Part shown: piece after piece, positions 1 to 8,240 of the stretch
Numbering within the stretch: position 1 is the first letter of the stretch
Layout of the letters: the number at the start of each line of letters is the position of its first letter
From: Acidobacteriota bacterium
GTDB lineage: Bacteria > Acidobacteriota > Thermoanaerobaculia > Multivoradales > Multivoraceae
Direction of reading: 5' to 3'
DNA: 64,000 nt
Assembly (NCBI GenBank): GCA_026707545.1
Contig: JAPOWR010000001.1
Span: 2,137,778-2,201,777 of the forward strand
Notes under the pieces: generated by a model
Told to the model about the DNA's origin: nothing
What the model saw: only the letters and a program-made list of their open reading frames with translations
Databases searched by the model: none
Program-made: the position numbers and the translations under genes

Positions 1-36
1 TCGGCGTCTCCACGAGCGCGTACTAAGCCTGGCTGA

Positions 37-153
37 AGCGGCCGCGGTCGGCGAGAGAGAAGGCGGAAAAGCGCTCTCGTGAAGCGGGTGCGGGCGATCC
101 ACGAGCGGAGCCGGGAGACCTACGGAGCACCGAGGATCCGGGCTCAGGCTTAG
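37..153 (+). pseudogene. IS3-family transposase OrfB remnant
   Basis: An open frame runs from just after a TGA at 34-36 to a TAG at 151-153. It encodes VRAIHERSRETYGAPRI near its end. The IHxxSRxTYGAPRI pattern is the hallmark of the HTH_21 region of IS3-family OrfB transposases, just before the DDE catalytic domain. The reading stops one codon after this motif, so the catalytic core is absent. The stop also overlaps the stop of the oppositely oriented oxidase gene. This is a decayed insertion-sequence fragment. More of the element may lie left of the window. Confidence 0.6.
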
Positions 154-1298
154 GGGTACGGGTAGTCGAGGTCGAGGAAGGGCAGGGCGCTCAGGACGTC
201 CGGGGGATCGACCGGTAAAGCCCGGTGGAGGTAGGAGCCGTCGAGTTCGTCCCAACCGGTGACGCCGAGCAGGCCGAGACAGGTGACGATCTCGTGTTCG
301 AGGATCTTGAGCATTCGCACGAGGCCCTCGCAGCCGCCGGCGGCCATGGCGATGGCTTCGAGGCGGCCGATGCCGACAGCGTCGGCGCCCAGGACCATCG
401 CCTTGACCACGTCGGTTCCGCGCATGAAGCCGCCGTCGACGACGACCTCGGTGCGGCCGTCGACTTCCTTCACGACCTCCGGAAGGGTGTCGAGCGTGCC
501 GCGGGTGTGGTCGAGCTGACGGCCGCCGTGGTTCGAGACGTAGACCACGTCGACGCCGTGCTCGCACGCGAGGCCGGCGTCCTCCGCGGTGGCGATCCCC
601 TTGAGAATCAGGGGGATGTCGAACTCGTCCTTGATCCGCTTGACCAGGTCCCAGGTCATCCGCGCCTGGTAGTTCAGGGGCGCGACGCGGGTGGTCGCTT
701 CACCGACCGATGGCGGACGCCAGCGCTTCAGCAGGTCCCGCTCCCGCCGGCTGTAGACCTGGGTATCGACGGTCAGACAGAAGCCGTTGTAGCCCGCGGC
801 CACCGCCCGGCGGATCAGACCGCGCATCCAGTCCTCGTCGTCGGCCAGGTAGAGCTGGTACACCTTGGCTGAATCGGACGCTTCTGCCGTGCCCTCTAGC
901 CCCGGCAGGCACACCGAGCTGACGAAGTTCATGATCCCGAACTCCTCGGCTGCCTTGGCGGCCGTGGCGCCGCCGCCTTCCTCGAACAGTTGCAGCGAGC
1001 CGATCGGCGCCAGGATGACCGGAATGCGCAGGTCGTGGCCAAGTAGCGAACCACCGGCCTCGACCTTGGAGACATCGGTGAGCACCCGCGGCCGGAAGGC
1101 CACGGAGTCCAGCGCCTGCCGGTTGCGTTTGACGCTCGTTTCCGTCTCGGCGCCGCCGACGAGATAGTCCCAGACGTTCCCGCCCAGGTTCCGGCGCGCG
1201 GCCACGACGAGTTCGTGGAGGGTCAGCGCGTTCCTTGCCGCTTCTCCCGGAGCCAAGGGGTCGTCGCGCATGTTGGGACGTCGTCTGGGATCGGTCAC
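150..1298 (-). CDS. FMN-dependent alpha-hydroxy-acid oxidase/dehydrogenase
   Basis: The 382-residue protein belongs to the glycolate oxidase / L-lactate dehydrogenase / lactate monooxygenase family. These TIM-barrel enzymes oxidise an L-2-hydroxy acid to the 2-oxo acid through FMN. The active-site motif SNHGGRQLD lies at residues 255-263, with the base His257 and substrate-binding Arg260. The FMN-binding Lys is in LKGI near 233, and the phosphate-binding segments VDGGFMRGTDV and GIGR lie near 287-312. Length is typical for the family. The chosen start is GTG at 1298; an ATG at 1271 is a possible later start. The gene stands alone, and substrate cannot be told from sequence. Its 3' end abuts an IS3 remnant. 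Confidence 0.9.
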   Translation of the reverse strand: MTDPRRRPNMRDDPLAPGEAARNALTLHELVVAARRNLGGNVWDYLVGGAETETSVKRNRQALDSVAFRPRVLTDVSKVEAGGSLLGHDLRIPVILAPIGSLQLFEEGGGATAAKAAEEFGIMNFVSSVCLPGLEGTAEASDSAKVYQLYLADDEDWMRGLIRRAVAAGYNGFCLTVDTQVYSRRERDLLKRWRPPSVGEATTRVAPLNYQARMTWDLVKRIKDEFDIPLILKGIATAEDAGLACEHGVDVVYVSNHGGRQLDHTRGTLDTLPEVVKEVDGRTEVVVDGGFMRGTDVVKAMVLGADAVGIGRLEAIAMAAGGCEGLVRMLKILEHEIVTCLGLLGVTGWDELDGSYLHRALPVDPPDVLSALPFLDLDYPYP

Positions 1299-1367
1299 GG
1301 TGGCGCTCGGTTTCTTTCGGGCGGGACCCTAGCAGTCCGGGGCGACGCCTGACAGGCTAGCCGCCCC

Positions 1368-1733
1368 ATGATCGAGGTCGACCTGCAGCGGTTCGAGCAC
1401 CTGCTGGCGCGCGCGCTGGACACGCTGCCCCCGGCCTTCGCCGAACTCATCGACAACGTGGCGGTCGTCGTCGAGGAGGAACCGACCGAAGAGGATCTCC
1501 GGCTCGTAGGTCTTGATCCCGAGGAGGACGACCTCCTCGGCCTCTACCATGGCGTGCCCCTCGACGAACGCGGAGCCGGCTACAGCGCCCTACCCGACCG
1601 GGTCGTGATCTACCGCCTGCCGATCCTGTGGATCTGCGACACGGAAGAGGACGTCGTCCGCGAAGTGCGCGACACCCTGGTCCACGAGTTGGGACACCAT
1701 TTCGGGCTGGGCGACGACGACATGCCGTACTGA
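1368..1733 (+). CDS. zincin-like metallopeptidase family protein
   Basis: A 121-residue cytoplasmic protein of the small zincin (MMP-like, DUF1025-type) family. The C-terminus carries a zinc-binding HELGHHFGL motif (HExxH) followed by GDDDMPY, which closely fits that family. An acidic stretch near residues 40-60 is also typical. There is no signal peptide or membrane segment. The ATG at 1368 is the first good start after a 69-bp gap shared with the divergent oxidase gene. The substrate of the family is unknown, so the role is left open. Confidence 0.85.
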   Translation: MIEVDLQRFEHLLARALDTLPPAFAELIDNVAVVVEEEPTEEDLRLVGLDPEEDDLLGLYHGVPLDERGAGYSALPDRVVIYRLPILWICDTEEDVVREVRDTLVHELGHHFGLGDDDMPY

Positions 1734-1809
1734 ACTGCCTTGCGTGGAACTGAGCTCCCTGTGCGTCAGCGCGGCGCGGACGCCGCGACTCTACTGCTAG
1801 GTTCGCGCC

Positions 1810-2682
1810 ATGCCGAAAGCCGTTCCCTTCCTGGGCATCGCGGCCGGGATCGCCGCCGGCGCTCTCTTCGCGGCGGCTGGCAGCAGTCACGGCCTCGAGA
1901 TCGCCGACTGGCCCGCGTTCGCTGTTCTTGTCGCCGCCGCGTACGCGATCCAGTGGATCGCCTTCGTGCCGGCCTGGTTCCTGCAGACCGAGCGCTTCTT
2001 CGATCTCACCGGAAGTCTCACGTTCCTCGCCGTCGTAGGCGGGGCGCTCGCGGTCCGCGACACGCTGGATGTGCGCTCGGCGCTCATCGCGGCGATGATC
2101 GCCATCTGGGCCCTGCGGCTCGGTCCCTTCCTTTTCCTTCGCGTCCGCAGAGACGGCCACGACCGCCGTTTCCGGCAGATCAAGCCGAACTTCCCGCTGT
2201 TCCTGATGACGTGGACCCTCCAGGGCCTGTGGGTGTCGGCTACGGCCTCCCCGGCCCTGGCCGCGCTGCTCGCGGCGGAGACCAGACCGCCGGACTGGCC
2301 ACTCGCGGCGGGAGCCCTGCTGTGGCTGGCCGGGTTCGCCATCGAAGTGACGGCCGACGAGCAGAAGCGCCGCTTCCGCGCCGTGGCCGAGAACCAGAAC
2401 CGGTACATCACTTCGGGGCTCTGGGCATGGTCCCGCCACCCGAACTACTTCGGCGAGATCCTGCTCTGGATCGGTATCGCCGTGATCGCCGCACCGGCCC
2501 TTCAGGGCTGGCAACTGGCGACCCTGGCCTCGCCGCTCTTCGTCTGGCTACTGCTGACGAAGATCAGCGGCGTCCGGATGCTCGAGGCGCGGGCGAACCG
2601 CCGCTGGCGCGACGATCCCGGCTACCGGGACTATGTCCGGCGCACGAATGCCCTGCTGCTCTGGCCGCCACGCCGGACTTGA
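1810..2682 (+). CDS. DUF1295 membrane protein (steroid 5-alpha-reductase-like)
   Basis: A 290-residue polytopic inner-membrane protein with about six or seven hydrophobic helices. The C-terminal half holds NRYITSGLWAWSRHPNYFGE, the conserved cofactor-side motif shared by DUF1295, steroid 5-alpha-reductase-like and isoprenylcysteine methyltransferase-like proteins. The family is thought to reduce or modify lipids, but no substrate can be assigned. A TAGGTT hexamer at 1798-1803 ends 6 nt before the ATG, so the message may be leaderless. The stop overlaps the next gene's TTG start (TTGA), suggesting co-translation with the acyltransferase. Confidence 0.85.
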   Translation: MPKAVPFLGIAAGIAAGALFAAAGSSHGLEIADWPAFAVLVAAAYAIQWIAFVPAWFLQTERFFDLTGSLTFLAVVGGALAVRDTLDVRSALIAAMIAIWALRLGPFLFLRVRRDGHDRRFRQIKPNFPLFLMTWTLQGLWVSATASPALAALLAAETRPPDWPLAAGALLWLAGFAIEVTADEQKRRFRAVAENQNRYITSGLWAWSRHPNYFGEILLWIGIAVIAAPALQGWQLATLASPLFVWLLLTKISGVRMLEARANRRWRDDPGYRDYVRRTNALLLWPPRRT

Positions 2683-3554
2683 CGCTTCATCGCCACCTGA
2701 GAGCGGCGACCTGCCTCGCCGGCATCACGCTCAACCTGGTCTTCTGGGTCATCCTGCTGCTGCTTCTGCTGCCGGCCAAGGCGCCGCGGCGCACTCGCTC
2801 CTCGTTTCGACGCCTCGCCAACCGCATCTACCGGCGGGCGGTGCGCGTCGACAACGCCCTGCTCCGGCACGTCTCGGGCGCGACCTGGCGATGCGAAGAG
2901 CTGACGCTCGACCCGGCCAGGCCTCACATCGTCCTCGCCAATCACCGGTCCTGGGCCGACATCCTGATCGCCCAGAGCGTCGTCGCCACCCGCGGTCCGA
3001 TCGTCAAGTTCCTCTGCAAGCGCGAGCTCCTCTACGTGCCCATCTTCGGCCTGATCATCCTGGCCTTCGACTTTCCCGTGCTGCGGCGGCGCTCGCGCGG
3101 GGGAAGCGACCCGGCGCATCGGCGCGAAGACGACCGCCGCCGGGTGACCGCGGCCTCCGCGGCCCTGCTCGACTCCCCCGCCGCCATCCTCTCGTTCGCC
3201 GAGGGGACGAGGTTCACCGAGGCGAAGCGCGAAGCCCTGGGCGGACCGTACGAGCATCTGCTTCCATCCAGGGCCGGCGGCCTCGCGGCGATGATCGAGG
3301 CGCTCGCACCGGGCGAGGGCACCATCGTCGATCTGACGCTCGCCTATCCGCGGGTCGTTTCGTTCTGGGAGTTCCTCGGCGGCGCGGCGGGGCCGGTGAA
3401 CGTCAGATGGGAGACGATTCCGATCGCCGATGTACCACCCGAGCGCGCCCAGGAGTGGCTGAACGACCGCTGGCGCCGCAAGGACGAGCTGCTTCGAAGC
3501 ACGATCTTTATGGATTTAGACTCAGATCTAGCCAACTTAAGCGAAATGGAATAA
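2679..3554 (+). CDS. PlsC-type 1-acylglycerol-3-phosphate acyltransferase-like protein
   Basis: About 291 residues, starting from TTG at 2679 inside the preceding gene's stop codon. It has an N-terminal transmembrane helix. Block I of the acyltransferase family is LANHRSWADI (NHxxxxD), followed by KFLCKRELLYVPIFG and the EGTR block (FAEGTRFT). This pattern matches the YihG/LCLAT branch, which acylates lysophospholipids at the inner membrane. The tail after RWRRKDELL is unlike the rest: about 16 codons rich in A/T, including TTA twice, CTA and TCA, encode a poorly conserved acidic end. Coupling to the DUF1295 gene suggests a shared lipid role. Confidence 0.85.
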   Translation: MTLHRHLRAATCLAGITLNLVFWVILLLLLLPAKAPRRTRSSFRRLANRIYRRAVRVDNALLRHVSGATWRCEELTLDPARPHIVLANHRSWADILIAQSVVATRGPIVKFLCKRELLYVPIFGLIILAFDFPVLRRRSRGGSDPAHRREDDRRRVTAASAALLDSPAAILSFAEGTRFTEAKREALGGPYEHLLPSRAGGLAAMIEALAPGEGTIVDLTLAYPRVVSFWEFLGGAAGPVNVRWETIPIADVPPERAQEWLNDRWRRKDELLRSTIFMDLDSDLANLSEME

Positions 3555-3624
3555 GATCTCGCGCCAGCCCCGTTCCGTCGAAGACACGACCGACCAGCGA
3601 ACCGGACAGCGAGGCGACCACCAC

Positions 3625-6243
3625 ATGAGCGAACACGAAGACCGGACCGAGGCCCGAGAGCCCGACCCCAAGGCCCTGACGGCCGAGCCCACCGCATCCG
3701 AGGCGCTTCTTTCGCCGCGTACCACGGATCCCAAGCCCGAACTGCCCGTCGTCGTCCTCCGGGACATGGTGATCTACCCGGGCGTCACGGTACCGATGTC
3801 CGTCGGCCGGGCCGACACGCTGAGTGCGATCCAGGCAGCCGCGGAGAGCCCGGACCGCAGGTTCTTCGCTCTCCTGCAACGCGAGAAGAGCGACGAGACG
3901 GACCCGCTCGGGCTGCACACGATCGGTGTGATGGCAAGGGTGGTCCAGCTCCAGCAGGGGCTGGGCGGCACCCAGGCCCTGGTCCTTGGTCTCCATCGAG
4001 GCATCGCGCTGCGCATCGACAGCATGGAGGAACATCTGGTCGCTACCGTGTCGCCGGCCGAGGAGTTGATGCCGGTGGATCCGGAGGACCTGGCCTTCAT
4101 CGCGCTCGACGAGGAACTACGCAACCGGGCCGCCGAGCTCGGTGAACGGGCCGGCATCCCGAGCGACGTGCTCACGAAGACTTTGCGCGGCGTCACCGAT
4201 CCCGGCCGCCTTGCCGACCTCGTGGCCGGCCACCTCGAACTCCCGGCCGGCGACCATCAGTCGCTGCTCGAGACGCTCGCGGTCGAAGAACGGATGCGGC
4301 GGGTCCTGATGCTGGTCCAACGGCGGATCAAGGTGCTCGACGCCCAGCAGGACATCAACACCCAGGTCGAGGAGGAAATCGGCGACCGCCAGCGCGAGAT
4401 GTACCTGCGCGAGCAGTTGAAGGCCATCCGCAAGGAACTCGGCGACGACGACGGCGCGGACGATCTGGAAGAACTGAAGGAGAGGGTCGCCGGGCTGGAG
4501 CTGCCGCCCGCCGCGAGGAAGGAAGTCGACCGCGAACTGAAGCGACTCGAGCGGATGGGCCGCGAATCGATGGAGTCCCAGGTCATCCGCACCTACGTCG
4601 ACACGGTTTGCGAGTTGCCGTGGAGCGAACTCAGCGATGAGCGGCTGGACCTGGCGGACGCGGCGCGCATCCTGGAAGAGGACCACTACGGCCTCGAGGA
4701 CACGAAGGACCGGATCCTGGAGTTCCTCGCCGTGCGGGTCATGCACGACCGCCAGACGCGCAGGCGCGAGCGCGACGCGGAACCCGCGGACGAGACCGCC
4801 ACGGCCCGTCCCGAGGACGCCGGCGAGGGCGAGACCGACGGCGAAGCCCGGACCGATGAGCAAGCAGAGCGCAGCCCGATCCTCCTGTTCGTGGGGCCTC
4901 CCGGCGTCGGCAAGACCTCGATCGCCAAGTCGATCGCCCGGGCCATGGGCCGCGAGTACGTGAGGGTCTCCCTGGGCGGCGCCCGGGACGAGGCGGACAT
5001 CCGCGGACACAGGCGCACCTACGTCGGGGCGATGCCGGGGCGCATCCTGCACGGCATGAAGCAGGCCGGCGTCAAGAACCCCGTGTTCCTGCTCGACGAA
5101 GTCGACAAGCTGGGCGCTTCGCTCCAGGGCGATCCGTCCGCCGCGCTGCTCGAGGTCCTGGACCCGGCACAGAATGGCGCCTTCATCGACCACTACCTGG
5201 GGGTCCCCTACGACCTCAGCCAGGTGCTGTTCATCGCGACCGCGAACTTCATCCAGAACATCCCGGCGCCGCTGCGCGACCGGATGGAGACGGTCGAGTT
5301 CTCGGGCTACACGGAGCACGAGAAGGAGAACATCGCCCGGCAGTTCCTGCTGCCGCGGGCCGTTCGTTCCGGCGGCCTGCTGCCGGAGGAGATCGAGGTC
5401 GGCGACGACGCCCTCCGCGAGGTGATCTCGCACTACACCCACGAAGCCGGCGTCCGGCAACTCGAACGGGAGCTCGGCCGCATGGTGCGCAAGGTGGCCC
5501 GCCGGCTCGCGTCGACGCCCGAGGACGCCGAGCCTCGAGAGGGCGACGCGACCACCCGGGTCGGCGCCAGCGAAGTCCGGGAGTTCCTGGGCCGCCCGCG
5601 GGTGCGGCCCGAACGCGCGCTGCAACGCGACGCCGTCGGAGTCGCTACCGGCATGTACTACACGCCCATGGGCGGCGACATCATGTTCGTCGAGGTCGAG
5701 ACGACGAAGGGCAAGGGCCGGCTGGAACTCACGGGCCAGCTCGGCGACGTGATGAAGGAATCGGCGAGCGCCGCCTGGACCTACGCGAAGTCGCGCGCCG
5801 CGGCGCTCCAGATCCCGGCCGCTGCCTTCGAAACGGACGTGCACATCCACGTCCCCGCCGGCGCCATCCCCAAGGACGGCCCGTCCGCGGGCGTGACGAT
5901 GGCGGCAGCCCTGGTCTCCGCGCTCTCCGGCCGGCCGGCGAAGGCAGGTCTTGCGATGACCGGGGAGATCACGCTGTCCGGCCGCGTCCTGCCGATCGGC
6001 GGAGTCAAGGAGAAGGTGCTGGGCGCCGTTCGCGCCGGTATCCGGGACATCGTGCTGCCGAAGCAGAACGAGGCCGATCTGGAGGATCTGCCCGACGACG
6101 TGAGGGAATTGCTGACCGTGTACGCCGTCGAGGAGTTGGGCGAAGTGCTGGCGGTGGCGCTGCCCGACGCCCGCTTCGTCGACGGCCGGCTCCTCTTCGA
6201 GGGTGACGACCCGGAACAGGTCCGGCGCCTCTCCTACAACTAA
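3625..6243 (+). CDS. lon: ATP-dependent Lon protease
   Basis: An 872-residue cytoplasmic Lon that degrades misfolded and regulatory proteins. Domain order is LAN substrate-binding domain (about 45-245), coiled helical region, AAA+ ATPase with Walker A GPPGVGKTS near 424 and Walker B VFLLDEVDK, then the serine-lysine protease domain. The catalytic dyad is Ser754 in DGPSAG and Lys797 in GGVKEK. An acidic, low-complexity insert of about 40 residues, rich in E, D, A and T, sits between the helical region and Walker A, where the E. coli enzyme has a short linker. A GAGG Shine-Dalgarno-like sequence precedes the ATG at 3625. Confidence 0.97.
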   Translation: MSEHEDRTEAREPDPKALTAEPTASEALLSPRTTDPKPELPVVVLRDMVIYPGVTVPMSVGRADTLSAIQAAAESPDRRFFALLQREKSDETDPLGLHTIGVMARVVQLQQGLGGTQALVLGLHRGIALRIDSMEEHLVATVSPAEELMPVDPEDLAFIALDEELRNRAAELGERAGIPSDVLTKTLRGVTDPGRLADLVAGHLELPAGDHQSLLETLAVEERMRRVLMLVQRRIKVLDAQQDINTQVEEEIGDRQREMYLREQLKAIRKELGDDDGADDLEELKERVAGLELPPAARKEVDRELKRLERMGRESMESQVIRTYVDTVCELPWSELSDERLDLADAARILEEDHYGLEDTKDRILEFLAVRVMHDRQTRRRERDAEPADETATARPEDAGEGETDGEARTDEQAERSPILLFVGPPGVGKTSIAKSIARAMGREYVRVSLGGARDEADIRGHRRTYVGAMPGRILHGMKQAGVKNPVFLLDEVDKLGASLQGDPSAALLEVLDPAQNGAFIDHYLGVPYDLSQVLFIATANFIQNIPAPLRDRMETVEFSGYTEHEKENIARQFLLPRAVRSGGLLPEEIEVGDDALREVISHYTHEAGVRQLERELGRMVRKVARRLASTPEDAEPREGDATTRVGASEVREFLGRPRVRPERALQRDAVGVATGMYYTPMGGDIMFVEVETTKGKGRLELTGQLGDVMKESASAAWTYAKSRAAALQIPAAAFETDVHIHVPAGAIPKDGPSAGVTMAAALVSALSGRPAKAGLAMTGEITLSGRVLPIGGVKEKVLGAVRAGIRDIVLPKQNEADLEDLPDDVRELLTVYAVEELGEVLAVALPDARFVDGRLLFEGDDPEQVRRLSYN

Positions 6244-6245
6244 TC

Positions 6246-6300
6246 ACTGGGTGCGCGGGCCTTCTGGCCCGCGATGCAGGCGATGCCGCGAAGCGGCGAG
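6246..6300 (+). repeat. dispersed palindromic repeat, copy A
   Basis: Begins ACTGGGTGCG, then a perfect 8-bp hairpin (CGCGGGCC / GGCCCGCG, loop TTCT, 6254-6273) and a second hairpin GCCGC-GAA-GCGGC (6285-6297). The same head sequence and two-hairpin layout recur at 37592-37624, 40218-40262 and 48943-49002. It lies just after the lon stop codon. There is no T-run, so it is not a standard terminator, although it may still affect mRNA ends. Confidence 0.75.
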
Positions 6301-6323
6301 CCCGAGTCGTCAGCCTTGGGCGC

Positions 6324-6653
6324 TCAGCCCAAGGCCCTGCTCAGCGCCTCCTCGTGGTAGCCCACGATGAGGGTGCGGCCCACCCGGACCACCGGCGCAC
6401 GCAGGTTGCCCGTCGGTCCAAGCATCAGATCGGCCGCACCCGGTTCCGACGCGTGCAGTTCCGTCTGCTTTCGCCCCTTGGCGACGTAGAGGGTCTCCGC
6501 ATCGGCGAGCAGCGCCTCCGCGTCCTCCCGGCCCAGCTTGCGACTCGCCGGCGTCCTGTCAGCGATCTCCGCGCCGCGTGCGTCCATCAACTTGGACGCT
6601 CTCTTGCAGCTCGTTCACCCGTTGCGGTGGTAGTACCAGTCAACTTTGCCCAT
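6324..6653 (-). CDS. ArsC-family selenoprotein (in-frame TGA read as Sec)
   Basis: Reading from ATG at 6653 gives 109 residues if the in-frame TGA at 6617-6615 is decoded as selenocysteine. The N-terminus reads MGKVDWYYHRNG-U-TSCKRA, a thioredoxin-fold redox motif UxxC with Sec13 and Cys16. After the TGA the protein continues as a normal ArsC/Spx-like fold with RxPxxR-type region TPASRKLG and the C-terminal motif LGPTGNLRAPVVRVG. A perfect AAGGAG Shine-Dalgarno lies 7 nt before the ATG. Without read-through, the only product would begin at an internal TTG with no redox centre. A hairpin with the right spacing for a bacterial SECIS follows the TGA. ArsC-like proteins with Cys or Sec at this position are known; the likely role is a glutaredoxin/arsenate-reductase-like thiol reaction. 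Confidence 0.88.
6580..6599 (-). promoter_or_regulatory. candidate bacterial SECIS hairpin
   Basis: On the coding strand, GCGUCC-AAGUUGAU-GGACGC forms a 6-bp perfect stem with an 8-nt loop. The loop begins 21 nt after the UGA Sec codon, within the known spacing for SelB-binding bacterial SECIS elements. It lies inside the coding sequence, as expected in bacteria. Confidence 0.6.
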
Positions 6654-6702
6654 GCGTTTTCTCCTTGAAGGGGGGGTGAGCAACTCTAGCGCGCCGGGAC
6701 GC

Positions 6703-8181
6703 TCATGCCGGCGGCTCGTCGACTTCCCAGTCCTCGTTCACCCGCCGGCCATAGTAGGGGTAGTAGTCCCAGGGCGCGGGGAGGCCCAGGGCCCGCGGAT
6801 CGCCGGTCTCGGCCAGGTGATCCATGAGCCGATCGCGCAACTGTCCGACAAGCTGCTGCGCGGCGGGCTCGCCCGCCTGGTTGTTCAACTGCCCCGGATC
6901 GCTCGCCAGGTCGTAGAGCTCGTGCTCCGGCCGAGTACCGAAGGACAGCTCGGCCAGATGGTCGATCCCGGGCTCGCCCCGCGAGTCCATCATCAGGGTC
7001 TTCGTCGGCGAGGAATCGATCTCGCCATAGGGGATGCCCCGGGCGCAGTCCTTCGCGTTCGGCGAACCGGACGGCCACCGGGTGGGCTCGAAGTTGCGGA
7101 TGTACAGGTGGCTGTTGGTGCGGATCGCCCGGCAGGGATAGCCCTTGCCGCCACGGCGGCAGCCATCGTGCCGTTCCATCGCAATGAAGGCGGCGTCGCG
7201 CCCCGGCTCCACGCGGCCGCTCGCCGAAGACTCAAGGAGCGGCAGAAGGCTGCTCGCCGTCATCTCGGCCGGCGCCTCGAGGCCGGCGGCCTCGAGGAAG
7301 GTGGGCGCCAGGTCGCTCAGGCTGATGAAATCGTCCACGACCCGTCCCCCGGGAATGCGATCCCCCCAGCGCACGGCGAACGGGACCCGGGAGCCGTAGT
7401 CGTACAGGCTGGCCTTGGCGCGCGGAAACGGCATGCCGTGATCGCTGGTCACGACGACCAGGGTGTTCTCAAGCTCGCCCGCCTGTTCAAGGAGCTCGAG
7501 TGCGGCTTCCACTCTTGTATCGAACCGCTCCACCTCCACGTAGTAGTCGAGGATGTCGTCACGAACGATCGGATGATCGGGCAGGTGCGGAGGAACATCG
7601 ACCTTCGCCGGATCCTTGCCCGACTCCTGCCCCGATCCCGCCGTGTAGGGCCGGTGCGGGTCGTAGCTGCCCAGCCAGAAGCAGAACGGCCGGCCCTCGT
7701 CCCGCGAATCGAGGAACTCCTCGAAACTCCCGAACCGGTCCCCGGCGGGGTTCCGCGTCCTACCGCCCGGTTCCAGCCGTCCCGGTCCCCAGCCCTTCAG
7801 GGTGTGGCCGATGGCGTAGCCGACCTGCTCCAGCATCTCCGTGTAGGTGGCGAACTTCGCCGGCAGGGTGCTGTGGATGTTCCCGGCCTCCTCGAGGCGC
7901 CAGATCGGCTGACCAGTTACCAGCGCGCTCCGCGAAGGCCCGCAGGTCGGTGCGTCGCAGAAGGCGTGCGGGAAGAGAACCCCTTCACCTGCGACCCGGT
8001 CGAAGCCCGGGGTCGAGACCACGGGATCGCCTCCAGCTCCGGTGTGGAGCCAGGACTGGTCGTCCGAGATGCAGAGCAGGATGTTGGGCGCTCCGCCCAC
8101 CTGAGGTCGCCCGGCGGGCAGCGCCGCCGCGCTCAGCATCGCGGCGGAGGAAGCCAGGAAGGTACGGCGGGTCTGCTTCAC
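6703..8181 (-). CDS. Tat-exported sulfatase
   Basis: A 492-residue arylsulfatase-family enzyme that hydrolyses sulfate esters in the periplasm. The N-terminus TRRTFLASSAAMLSAAALPA is a twin-arginine signal. The catalytic motif is CGPSRSALVTG (CxPSR), whose Cys must be converted to formylglycine by a maturase that is not encoded in the window. The metal-binding SDDQSW near the N-terminus and TSDHGMPF further on are conserved. The start is GTG at 8181. It is divergent from a second sulfatase across 59 bp, so both may respond to the same sulfated substrate, probably a glycan. Confidence 0.93.
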   Translation of the reverse strand: MKQTRRTFLASSAAMLSAAALPAGRPQVGGAPNILLCISDDQSWLHTGAGGDPVVSTPGFDRVAGEGVLFPHAFCDAPTCGPSRSALVTGQPIWRLEEAGNIHSTLPAKFATYTEMLEQVGYAIGHTLKGWGPGRLEPGGRTRNPAGDRFGSFEEFLDSRDEGRPFCFWLGSYDPHRPYTAGSGQESGKDPAKVDVPPHLPDHPIVRDDILDYYVEVERFDTRVEAALELLEQAGELENTLVVVTSDHGMPFPRAKASLYDYGSRVPFAVRWGDRIPGGRVVDDFISLSDLAPTFLEAAGLEAPAEMTASSLLPLLESSASGRVEPGRDAAFIAMERHDGCRRGGKGYPCRAIRTNSHLYIRNFEPTRWPSGSPNAKDCARGIPYGEIDSSPTKTLMMDSRGEPGIDHLAELSFGTRPEHELYDLASDPGQLNNQAGEPAAQQLVGQLRDRLMDHLAETGDPRALGLPAPWDYYPYYGRRVNEDWEVDEPPA

Positions 8182-8201
8182 ACGACGACTCTAGCGAGCC
8201 A

Positions 8202-8216
8202 GCCCTATAGTAGGGC
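8202..8216. promoter_or_regulatory. inverted repeat between divergent sulfatase genes
   Basis: GCCCTA-TAG-TAGGGC is a perfect 6-bp inverted repeat with a 3-bp spacer, in the centre of the 59-bp gap between the two sulfatase genes. It contains TATAGT, a plausible -10 hexamer for the rightward gene, so a protein bound here could block both promoters. The regulator is unknown. Confidence 0.45.
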
Positions 8217-8240
8217 GGTCCTCGAACCCCGGGAGGCAGC

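Noticed and set aside
6246..6300. Rho-independent terminator after lon
   Set aside because: The hairpins belong to the dispersed repeat and no T-run follows.
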